In this document: piece after piece, positions 1-6,169 of the stretch
How positions within the stretch are numbered: the stretch's first letter is position 1
Layout: every line of letters begins with the position of its first letter
NCBI GenBank assembly: GCA_031963365.1
Contig: JASSUF010000140.1
Span: 1-6,697, forward strand
DNA from: JASSUD01 sp031963365
Lineage (GTDB): Bacteria > Pseudomonadota > Gammaproteobacteria > Burkholderiales > Burkholderiaceae
Length of the DNA: 6,697 bases
Reading direction: 5' to 3'
The notes under the pieces: model-generated
The model's database searches: none
The model's input: the letters and a program-made list of their open reading frames with translations, nothing else
What the model was told of the DNA's origin: nothing
Program-made: the position numbers and the translations under genes

Positions 1-8
1 GGCGCGTA

Positions 9-38
9 TGGGGTTCGTGCCTCACCACCAACCTACCG
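9..38 (-). repeat. REP-like palindromic repeat, divergent copy, partner beyond window edge
   Basis: Read on the minus strand, this starts with GTAG (complement of 33-36), continues GTTGGTGGTGA and ends in GAACCCCA. That is the order of the terminal repeats of the elements at 2297-2531 and 3667-3801. The centre differs (GAGGCACGAA instead of GACGAAGGAA), so it is a diverged member. Its GTAG end faces right, so in the inverted-pair layout of the other copies a partner would lie left of position 1. A second short match, GGTTGGTAG, follows at 46-54. ACCAACC (27-33) can pair with GGTTGGT (46-52), giving a 7-bp stem. The family assignment is by eye. Confidence 0.6.
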
Positions 39-98
39 TTCTTGTGGTTGGTAGAGGGTTATAAAGCCGTTCTACGATGTGCGTAGCATTAAATAGAA

Positions 99-155
99 GA
101 GAGGCGCGTGACCGCGCGTTGGTTTTTTTAACCAATATGCAATCACACGCCTCTC
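99..155. repeat. 57-bp imperfect palindrome downstream of htpG, possible terminator structure
   Basis: The arms 99-110 and 144-155 are inverted repeats of 12 bases, with 11 Watson-Crick pairs and one G-T pair (GAGAGGCGCGTG against CACACGCCTCTC). A smaller hairpin sits inside, with TTGGTT (119-124) pairing AACCAA (130-135) around five T. It lies about 55 bases past the htpG stop, so it could end the htpG transcript. Only a broken run of U follows it in that direction (TTCTATTT), so intrinsic termination would be weak. It could equally be another repeat remnant. No tRNA or known RNA fold is visible here. Confidence 0.4.
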
Positions 156-192
156 GTTGCATCAAAAAATTGCCTTTTCGATCGTATTGAAA

Positions 193-206
193 GCTTTTAA
201 AAAAGC
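193..206 (-). terminator. weak hairpin just after the htpG stop codon
   Basis: GCTTTT (193-198) and AAAAGC (201-206) are perfect inverted repeats separated by two bases, starting 2 bases after the htpG stop codon. The stem is AT-rich and no long U run follows on the minus strand. At best it is a poor terminator or an mRNA 3'-end structure. Confidence 0.25.
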
Positions 207-208
207 AC

Positions 209-2107
209 TTATGCAGAAGCTTTCTCAAAATTCGCCATTAATAATGCATTAGTACGCTGCACATACCCTGCTGGGTTCTCGAGCGTGCCGCCTTCGGCCA
301 ATAGGGCTTGGTCGAAAAGAAGGTGGCACCATTCTGAAAAATCAGCTTGTTCGGGCTGTAAACGCGCAACTAAGGTATGGCTAGGATTGAGCTCTAGAAT
401 CGGTTTGAATTCCGGCGCAGCCTGACCGGAAGCCTTGAGTAAGCGCTGCAAATAGCCACTCATCTGCGCTTCGTCTGCGATCAAGCAAGAAGGTGAATTG
501 GTAAGACGAGCGCTTAAACGCACTTCTTTGGTTCGGTCCTTCAAGATTTCTTGCATGGCGTCTAAAACCGGTTTAAAGGTTTCTTGCTGAGCTTCTTGCG
601 CTTTTTTCTCTTCATCGCTCAAAGTGGCTAGATCTAAATCTCCGCGTGCAGCACTGACTAGTGGTTTGCCATCAAACTCTTGCAAGAAAGAGAGCATCCA
701 TTCATCTACCCGGTCGCTTAGCAATATGACTTCAACGTCTTTTTGTTTCAGCACTTCAAGGTGTGGGCTATTACGGGCTGCTTGTTCATTCTCGGCAGTG
801 AGGTAATAGATTTTGGTCTGCTCTGGCTTCATGCGCTCGACATATTCAGCCAATGAGGTGGTTTGTCCAGGTACATCACTGTGCGTGCTATTCACACGTA
901 GCAATTTGGCAATGCGATCACGGTGGGGGGCATCTTCACCGATACCTTCTTTGAGCACTTGACCAAAGGCCTTCCAGAAGATTTGATAGGCAGCATCATC
1001 GTTTTTGGCTAAATCTCCTAGCATCGCCAAACTGCGCTTGGTCACGCCTTCGCGTATGGCTTTGACATCTCGGCTTTCTTGTAAGATTTCGCGGGAGACA
1101 TTTAGAGGTAAGTCGTTGGAATCCACCACGCCTCGAATAAAGCGTAGATAGTTGGGTAGCAGCTGTTTAGCATCGTCCATAATGAAAACGCGCTGCACGT
1201 ACAGTTTCAAACCACTATGCTGGTTGCGATCCCATAAATCAAATGGAGGGCTGGCTGGCACATACAAGAGTTGAATGTATTCGTTGCGCCCTTCTACGCG
1301 GTTATGCGTCCAGGCTAGGGGGTCTTTTCCATCATGGGATAGATGCTGGTAAAAGCTTTTATATTGCGCTTCGTCAATATCACTTTTAGCACGTGTCCAC
1401 AGTGCACTGGCTTGATTGATCGTTTCGTCTTCTTCTTTTTCTACTGTGGCTTGTTTTTCTGCATCCCACTCTTCTTTGCGCATTAAGATAGGCAGTGCAA
1501 TATGGTCAGCATATTTGCGAATAGTAGACTGCAACTTCCAACTAGAGAGCCATTCGTCTTCGCCTTCGCGTAGATGCAAGGTGACCGTAGTACCGCGTGC
1601 AGGACGCTCAATCGCCTCTACATTAAAGTCCCCTTCTCCCGCACTTTCCCAGCGCACACCTTGATCAGCAGGAATGCCTGCTTTACGCGATTCAACGGTA
1701 ATGCGGTCTGCTACGATAAAGCCCGAGTAAAAACCCACACCAAATTGCCCAATCAACGCAGCATCTTTTTGCGCGTCGCCTGAGAGTTTAGAGAAAAATT
1801 CTTTCGTGCCTGAGCGGGCAATAGTTCCCAAATGCGCAATGATTTCTTCACGGCTCATCCCAATACCATTGTCATCAATAGAAATGGTGCGGGCTTGTGC
1901 GTCATAGGCTATGCGGATGCGCAGATCTGGGTCGCTCTCATACAAACTTCCATCTGCAATGGCTTCATAGCGCAATTTGTCGGCTGCATCGGAGGCATTC
2001 GAAATCAATTCACGCAAAAAGATTTCTTTATGGCTATAGAGTGAGTGGATCATCAACTGCAAAAGTTGTTTCACTTCTGCTTGAAAATGTAAGGTTTCCT
2101 GGGCCAT
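209..2107 (-). CDS. htpG: Molecular chaperone HtpG (bacterial Hsp90)
   Basis: This is a cytosolic ATP-dependent dimeric chaperone that remodels client proteins under stress. The protein is 632 aa, close to the E. coli length of about 624, and looks complete. The N-terminal GHKL ATPase domain carries the expected motifs: RELISNASDA (32-41, with catalytic-type E33 and N37), DDNGIGM (78-84), GTIARSG (94-100), the lid GQFGVGFYSG (120-129) and GTTVTLHL (172-179). The middle domain includes LKLYVQRVFI (300-309) and NVSREILQESR (336-346), whose Arg339 matches the arginine that contacts ATP. A C-terminal dimerisation domain follows from about residue 500. The start fits family alignments (MAQETLHFQAEVKQLL) and has AAGGA 9 bases upstream. 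The gene is divergent from the phosphoglycerate-mutase-like gene and appears monocistronic within the window. No damage is seen. Confidence 0.98.
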   Translation of the reverse strand: MAQETLHFQAEVKQLLQLMIHSLYSHKEIFLRELISNASDAADKLRYEAIADGSLYESDPDLRIRIAYDAQARTISIDDNGIGMSREEIIAHLGTIARSGTKEFFSKLSGDAQKDAALIGQFGVGFYSGFIVADRITVESRKAGIPADQGVRWESAGEGDFNVEAIERPARGTTVTLHLREGEDEWLSSWKLQSTIRKYADHIALPILMRKEEWDAEKQATVEKEEDETINQASALWTRAKSDIDEAQYKSFYQHLSHDGKDPLAWTHNRVEGRNEYIQLLYVPASPPFDLWDRNQHSGLKLYVQRVFIMDDAKQLLPNYLRFIRGVVDSNDLPLNVSREILQESRDVKAIREGVTKRSLAMLGDLAKNDDAAYQIFWKAFGQVLKEGIGEDAPHRDRIAKLLRVNSTHSDVPGQTTSLAEYVERMKPEQTKIYYLTAENEQAARNSPHLEVLKQKDVEVILLSDRVDEWMLSFLQEFDGKPLVSAARGDLDLATLSDEEKKAQEAQQETFKPVLDAMQEILKDRTKEVRLSARLTNSPSCLIADEAQMSGYLQRLLKASGQAAPEFKPILELNPSHTLVARLQPEQADFSEWCHLLFDQALLAEGGTLENPAGYVQRTNALLMANFEKASA

Positions 2108-2116
2108 GAAAAATAT

Positions 2117-2121
2117 TCCTT
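2117..2121 (-). promoter_or_regulatory. Shine-Dalgarno site of htpG
   Basis: AAGGA on the minus strand lies 9 bases before the ATG at 2107, the expected spacing. It supports the MAQETLHF start. Confidence 0.7.
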
Positions 2122-2138
2122 AAGGGTTAAAAGGAGGA

Positions 2139-2152
2139 TGAGCGTACGCTCA
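2139..2152. promoter_or_regulatory. Perfect 14-bp palindrome in the htpG leader
   Basis: TGAGCGTACGCTCA equals its own reverse complement with no spacer. It lies 31 bases upstream of the htpG start, between the Shine-Dalgarno site and the promoter candidate, which is a plausible operator position. I do not recognise it as the site of a named regulator. As RNA its stem could be no more than 5 bp, so a DNA-binding site is the likelier reading if it functions at all. Confidence 0.4.
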
Positions 2153-2179
2153 AATCCGTTTTATACAATCTGTAAGTCA

Positions 2180-2207
2180 ATGTGCGGACCCTGAGAATAA
2201 AATCAAG
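2180..2207 (-). promoter_or_regulatory. Weak sigma-32-like promoter candidate for htpG
   Basis: On the minus strand CTTGATT (complement of 2201-2207) is followed after 13 bases by CCGCACAT. The sigma-32 consensus is CTTGAAA, a similar spacer, then CCCCATNT. The -35 part is good and the -10 part matches only about five of eight positions. htpG is a classic sigma-32 gene, which makes the position reasonable. The call is tentative. Confidence 0.3.
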
Positions 2208-2296
2208 AGCACTTTCAAAAAAAGTTAACGTGGCATTATGTATTAGAGATGTTATAAGGTATAAGAACGCTACAAGTTGTCTTTAGAAGGCGATCT

Positions 2297-2531
2297 AAGT
2301 ACGGTAGGTTGGTGGTGACGAAGGAACCCCAACATGCGCACCACCAACTTTCGATCATCGCTTTTGAAACCCATGCGCAGGTTTTAGAATGATAGGTTTG
2401 GGTTAAGCACAAACCCCAACATGCGAACCACCAACTTGTAATCTTTGATTTTTGCAATGGATAAGCAGGCTTTCAAGAACGCTGTGGCCTGCATGTTGGG
2501 GTTCCTTCGTCACCACCAACCTACCGTACTT
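2297..2531. mobile_element. REPIN-like element, 235 bp, perfect 41-bp terminal inverted repeats and an internal third REP
   Basis: Positions 2297-2337 and 2491-2531 are perfect 41-bp inverted repeats. Each arm carries GTAG near its outer end (2304-2307, and CTAC at 2521-2524), then a GTTGG...CCAAC imperfect hairpin and an AACCCCAACATGC inner end. GTAG plus a hairpin in inverted pairs is the signature of REP doublets moved in trans by RAYT (TnpA-REP) transposases. A third, degenerate REP in direct orientation lies at 2392-2425: ATAG replaces GTAG, and TTGGGTT at 2398-2404 pairs with AACCCCAA at 2412-2419 with one bulge. The AACCCC that ends the first REP stem recurs after 87 bases (2325 and 2412), and both copies are followed by a related ACCACCAACTT spacer. 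The element fills most of the htpG-2540 gap and ends 8 bp before the next start codon. It encodes no protein I can support. Confidence 0.8.
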
Positions 2532-2539
2532 TTATTTTC

Positions 2540-3682
2540 ATGCTATCTACCGCACTCCACCTATTACTCCCTTTTTCGCTTATGCCTGAGTGGAAGGAAG
2601 ATGAAATGGGCTGGGCTATAGGGACAGACACCTTAGCGCGCCCTATTGCGCATCGTAACGCTCTAGAAACGCAAATTAATACCACACCTGCGCTGCGGCA
2701 CATTTTGCGGCGCGCTACACAGCAAGCACTGGTATCTACGCCCGCAAATTCTCGCTCGTGTTCGCACGAGCATTGGCTCGCGCGGTGTTTTCAAATTGAA
2801 GCTTCTAACGAAGCTCCTTTGGCGCCTTATGCGTTATTGGCAGAGGGGAAAGAACCCAAGGAAACGCTATGGGCTCATGTACAGCCTGTACATTTTCAAC
2901 TGGCGCGCACGCATTTAGTACTGCATGGCTCTAATGGGTTGGACCTCACCACAGAAGAAGCTTGCATATTGCTTGAAGAGGCACAAAAAGTAGCCACTTT
3001 ACATAACTTAACGCTCATCGCTCCTACTCCTCTTAGCTGGTATATCAGCGGCGAGGCATTAGGTCCTGTCACAGGCAGCTCCCCCTACCTGGCAGAAGGA
3101 CAGAATATTGAACTGTGGCTGCCCTCTTCCAGAAAAGAGGTAAAGGGGCATGCGCGAGCTTGGATGCAATTTCAAAATGAAGTGCAGATGGTGTGGGCTA
3201 CTCATGACATCAATATCCAACGCGAAGCACAGGGTCAGCTGCCCGTAAATGCAATTTGGCTGTGGGGCCAAGGTAGACTGCATACCCCTCCAGCCTGTCC
3301 ATTTAGCGCCGTGTTTTCAAATAAAAGCGTGATAAGGGGTTTGGGATTAGCAGCAGGTTTACCTTTTGCTTCCACTCCTGCCACTTTCTCTGAGTTCCAT
3401 GCTTTACCTGCCCTTAACAGCAGTAATGCAGCACTGGTTGAGTTAGATAATTTTATAGGCCCCGCTATACAGCATAATGCGTCAGCCTGGCACGCTGCGC
3501 TAACGCAACTGGAACACAACTGGCTTGCGCCTGCATTAGCGGCACTTCAAAAAGGCACACTGCCTGCTCTGATGCTCACGCTAACAGGCGAAACCAGCAG
3601 CATCACTTTGCGCCTTACTCGGGCAGATCTCTATAAAATCTGGCGCTGGCGCAGCCTTCCTCGCTTCGTAGGTTGGCGGTGA
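2540..3682 (+). CDS. Conserved protein of the family often annotated phosphoglycerate mutase-like, encoded before recJ
   Basis: This 380-aa protein matches, from memory, a conserved proteobacterial family (COG4255-like) found just upstream of recJ in Burkholderia-type genomes and variably named phosphoglycerate mutase or RegA-like. Its activity is not established, and I see no catalytic motif that proves mutase activity. Recognisable blocks are LHLLLPF (6-12), HEHWLARCF (76-84), VQPVHFQLARTHLVL (114-128), FQNEVQMVWATHDIN (211-225), PVNAIWLWGQG (235-245) and LTRADLYKIWR (359-369). There is no signal peptide or membrane segment, so it is probably cytosolic. The start is chosen because LHLLLPF near the N-terminus is typical of the family. 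No Shine-Dalgarno sequence precedes it, because the upstream repeat ends at 2531. The last residues VGWR and the TGA stop are read from the left arm of the repeat at 3667. It is likely cotranscribed with recJ. Confidence 0.8.
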   Translation: MLSTALHLLLPFSLMPEWKEDEMGWAIGTDTLARPIAHRNALETQINTTPALRHILRRATQQALVSTPANSRSCSHEHWLARCFQIEASNEAPLAPYALLAEGKEPKETLWAHVQPVHFQLARTHLVLHGSNGLDLTTEEACILLEEAQKVATLHNLTLIAPTPLSWYISGEALGPVTGSSPYLAEGQNIELWLPSSRKEVKGHARAWMQFQNEVQMVWATHDINIQREAQGQLPVNAIWLWGQGRLHTPPACPFSAVFSNKSVIRGLGLAAGLPFASTPATFSEFHALPALNSSNAALVELDNFIGPAIQHNASAWHAALTQLEHNWLAPALAALQKGTLPALMLTLTGETSSITLRLTRADLYKIWRWRSLPRFVGWR

Positions 3683-3801
3683 AGAAGGAACCCCAACATG
3701 CATACCATCGACTTTTAATCCTTGCTTTTGAAAATTTACAAGCAGGTCTTCAAGAAGACAGTGGTTAGGTGTTGGGGTTCCTTCGTCACCGCCAACCTAC
3801 G
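3667..3801. mobile_element. REPIN-like element, 135 bp, between the phosphoglycerate-mutase-like gene and recJ
   Basis: The arms 3667-3698 and 3770-3801 are 32-bp inverted repeats with a single mismatch (A at 3683). GTAG lies at 3668-3671 and CTAC at 3797-3800. The arms match those of the 2297-2531 element apart from a few changes (GGCGGT for GGTGGT). The centre (3699-3769) also aligns with the second internal unit of that element, sharing blocks such as ACTT.AATC.TTG, AAGCAGG and TTCAAGAA. So the whole doublet, not only its arms, is related. The centre can fold further: CTTGCTT (3721-3727) pairs with AAGCAGG (3740-3746), and alternatively GTCTTC pairs with GAAGAC (3746-3759). The left arm overlaps the last codons and stop of the upstream gene. 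The right arm ends 54 bp before recJ. Confidence 0.8.
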
Positions 3802-3855
3802 CACCATGTTAAGCACCAGCCCTTGCATGCCAACCATTCATTACCTTCACCCTCT

Positions 3856-5649
3856 ATGACTCGTATAGCTAGCCGCCCTTATCCCATTGTGGATGCTGAA
3901 GTATTACAGCGCCAAGGAATACACCCTGTCTTAGCCCGTTTATATGCGGCCAGAGGGGTCAAAACTATCGAAGATACTCAATCGCTTCTAAAGCAGCTTT
4001 TGCCCCCCGATACCCTCAAAGGGATTGAGCAGGCGACCACACTACTAGTCCACGCGTTGATGGCTGGCCAAAAAATAATCGTTGTTGCTGATTGTGACTG
4101 CGATGGTGCAACAGCTTGTGCCGTCGCTTTGCGAGGGTTACGAAGTTTAAATAATGCATTGCAAGCGTATCGGATAGCGCAGGCACACCCTGGGGAAGTT
4201 AGCCCTCCTTCTACCATTGATTACCTCGTACCCAATCGCTTTGAACATGGCTATGGCTTAACGCCTGCTATTGTAGAACTGGCAGCAAAACGCTCACCCG
4301 ATCTTATTATTACCGTGGATAACGGCATAGCGAGTGTTGAAGGAGTGGACGCAGCACGCGAGCGGGGTATAGAGGTATTGGTCACCGACCACCACCTGCC
4401 AGGCAGCGTACTTCCAAAAGCACAAGGTATTGTGAATCCGAACCAAGAAGGCTGCCCTTTTCCCAGTAAAAATCTGGCAGGGGTTGGCGTGATATTTTAT
4501 GTGTTGCTGGCGCTGCGTGCACGGCTACGACAACTGGGTGCATTTGGAGAGCATGCCGAGCCACGTTTAGATACCTTGCTGGATTTAGTAGCGCTAGGAA
4601 CCATTGCTGATTTGGTCAAGTTGGATGCCAACAACCGCATTCTGGTCACACAAGGTTTGGCTCGCATTCGCAAAGGAGGCATGCACGCGGGCATAGCCGC
4701 TTTATTTCGAGTGGCGGGTCGGCATGCGCCACAGGCCAGTGCTTTCGATTTGGGATTTGCATTGGGGCCGCGTCTTAATGCAGCAGGCCGAATAGCTGAT
4801 ATGTCATTGGGTATTGAATGCCTGATCACCGACGACCCAGGCCGTGCATGGGCCTTAGCGCAAACGCTAGATGAAATGAATAAAGAGCGCCGAGAAATCG
4901 AGGCGTCGATGCAAGAAGAAGCCATGGCTGAATTAGAGCAGGTTTCTATAGATGAAGCCGATGCAAAGCAACGCTCGACGCTAGTGCTCTTTAATCCAAG
5001 CTGGCACCAAGGGGTAATTGGTATCGTGGCTTCGCGTTTGAAAGAGCGCTTTTTTCGCCCTTCCATTACCTTGGCACCTGCTGATGATACGCAAACGCTA
5101 GTGAAAGGCTCCGGGCGCTCCATCCCCGGTTTTCATTTGCGTGATGCACTGGATGAAGTGTCAAAACGCCATCCCGACTTGCTACTCACCTTTGGAGGGC
5201 ATGCGATGGCGGCAGGTTTAACGCTGCAGGCTGAAAATATCCCGCGCTTTATTGAGGCATTTGAAGCAGTAGGCTGCGCGCAGCTTGGGCCGGATGCATT
5301 AAAGCGTGTTCTTGAAACCGATGGAGAGCTTGAGCCCGCCTACTGCACAGCCCATTTTGCGCAGCAAATCGAGGCCATGGTATGGGGTCAAGGATTTGCT
5401 GCCCCTGTTTTTGCGGGTAACTTTACTGTTTTGTCGCAAAAACTACTCAAAGAAAAACACCTAAAACTGCAATTGCGCGCGCATCAAGCCCCCGCTAACG
5501 CCCCTTTGTATAACGCCATTTGGTTTAACCATACCGAAGCCCTGCCCGCTTCTGCACATATTGCTTACCGACCCGTATCCGATACATGGAATGGGAATCT
5601 ACGGCTTCAATTTATTGTTGAGCATGCCAACTCTATACCGCTTGCATAG
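3856..5649 (+). CDS. recJ: Single-stranded-DNA-specific exonuclease RecJ
   Basis: RecJ degrades single-stranded DNA 5' to 3', using Mn or Mg ions, in RecF-pathway recombination, mismatch repair and base-excision repair. From ATG 3856 the protein is 597 aa. The DHH domain shows ADCDCDG (78-84, metal aspartates D79, D81, D83), TVDNG (153-157), TDHH (177-180), ALGTIAD (246-252) and LGPRLNAAGR (303-312). The DHHA1 domain shows HQGVIGIVASRLKE (384-397), GSGRSI (418-423) and GGHAMAAG (447-454). A C-terminal OB-type domain contains WGQGF (510-514) and HLKLQL. The frame is open back to a GTG at 3769, but that extension reads out of the repeat element, whereas MTRI resembles Burkholderia RecJ starts. 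No Shine-Dalgarno sequence is visible. Around residues 99-120 there is roughly 18 residues more than in E. coli RecJ. All expected catalytic residues are present. Confidence 0.95.
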   Translation: MTRIASRPYPIVDAEVLQRQGIHPVLARLYAARGVKTIEDTQSLLKQLLPPDTLKGIEQATTLLVHALMAGQKIIVVADCDCDGATACAVALRGLRSLNNALQAYRIAQAHPGEVSPPSTIDYLVPNRFEHGYGLTPAIVELAAKRSPDLIITVDNGIASVEGVDAARERGIEVLVTDHHLPGSVLPKAQGIVNPNQEGCPFPSKNLAGVGVIFYVLLALRARLRQLGAFGEHAEPRLDTLLDLVALGTIADLVKLDANNRILVTQGLARIRKGGMHAGIAALFRVAGRHAPQASAFDLGFALGPRLNAAGRIADMSLGIECLITDDPGRAWALAQTLDEMNKERREIEASMQEEAMAELEQVSIDEADAKQRSTLVLFNPSWHQGVIGIVASRLKERFFRPSITLAPADDTQTLVKGSGRSIPGFHLRDALDEVSKRHPDLLLTFGGHAMAAGLTLQAENIPRFIEAFEAVGCAQLGPDALKRVLETDGELEPAYCTAHFAQQIEAMVWGQGFAAPVFAGNFTVLSQKLLKEKHLKLQLRAHQAPANAPLYNAIWFNHTEALPASAHIAYRPVSDTWNGNLRLQFIVEHANSIPLA

Positions 5650-6169
5650 GTAAAACAGGGCTTTCTTTTTTATGTTTATACATATGTAGCGCCTTAGCTG
5701 CAGCAGAACGGATCATCTCATCTGCATCGTGCGAGAGATTATTTAGATCGAGTATGATTTTTTCCGATAGCTTTAATTGCATTCCTAATAATTTAACTAC
5801 CGTTTTATCTCCAAAAGTGGGAGCTAGAAGTCCAACCAGCTCCTGAACCACCTGTTCTGGTAAATCTGTCCATTTCAATTCGTGTAAGGCATTAATTGCT
5901 GCTCTTATAGCGATGGATTCTTTGCTGCCGAGAAGCATAAAAAGAGCCTGGACTATTTTGTCCTGCGTGGCTTTGAGTGGTATTTTTTGAAGTTTACCTA
6001 GCGCCTCAGCGGCCTTGGATTTAATTTTTTGCGAGGGTTCTTGCAAAAGCGACAGCAGGTTCGAAACTGTTTCTTCTAAAAGGTCTTCTGAAAGGTTTGC
6101 TCTTTTGCCTAAGGTTTCACCTAATATATAAATAATGCCAAGCTTGGTATTTTCATTTTCACTATTCAT
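5633..6169 (-). CDS. HEAT-repeat protein, C-terminal part (second frame)
   Basis: This 178-aa frame is built of helical HEAT-like units: LSEDLLEETVSNLLSLLQ then IKSKAAEALGKL (26-60), DKIVQALFMLL then AIRAAINALHEL (70-98), QVVQELVGLL (106-115) and IRSAAAKALHMY (153-164). HEAT repeats form protein-binding solenoids, and no enzyme domain is seen. The chosen ATG at 6169 overlaps the TGA of the upstream frame (ATGA) and has no Shine-Dalgarno sequence. An alternative TTG lies at 6199. The protein seems to begin in the middle of a HEAT unit whose first helix is encoded by the end of the upstream frame, so it is probably the second half of one gene broken by a one-base shift. Translational coupling of two real genes is the alternative. 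The 3' end overlaps recJ by 17 bp, convergently. The DNA is clearly AT-richer than recJ. Confidence 0.65.
   Translation of the reverse strand: MNSENENTKLGIIYILGETLGKRANLSEDLLEETVSNLLSLLQEPSQKIKSKAAEALGKLQKIPLKATQDKIVQALFMLLGSKESIAIRAAINALHELKWTDLPEQVVQELVGLLAPTFGDKTVVKLLGMQLKLSEKIILDLNNLSHDADEMIRSAAAKALHMYKHKKESPVLPMQAV

Noticed and set aside
61..208. tRNA or known small RNA gene
   Set aside because: No cloverleaf, anticodon arm or CCA end could be drawn. Only the palindromes described were found.
22..228. 68-aa minus-strand frame past the htpG end
   Set aside because: It crosses the 57-bp palindrome, overlaps the end of htpG and finishes in V-G-W-W read from the REP arm. It has no ribosome site or recognisable domain.
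2236..2457. 73-aa minus-strand frame inside the 2297-2531 element
   Set aside because: Its two similar stretches (SWWFACWG and SWWCACWG) are only the translated direct repeat of the element. There is no sign of a coding gene.
2297..2531. CRISPR array
   Set aside because: The repeats are inverted pairs and one imperfect 87-bp direct copy, not short regular repeats with unique spacers. No cas gene is in view.
2297..2531. Insertion sequence with a transposase gene
   Set aside because: The element is 235 bp with no credible coding frame, so any movement must be driven in trans.
3769..3855. 29-residue N-terminal extension of RecJ from GTG 3769
   Set aside because: It is translated from the right arm of the repeat element and from linker DNA. 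The family start MTRI lies at 3856.
4497..5123. 208-aa minus-strand frame opposite recJ
   Set aside because: It lies wholly inside recJ, is rich in Ser, Ala and Arg as antisense frames often are, and has no family motif. It is a shadow of recJ.
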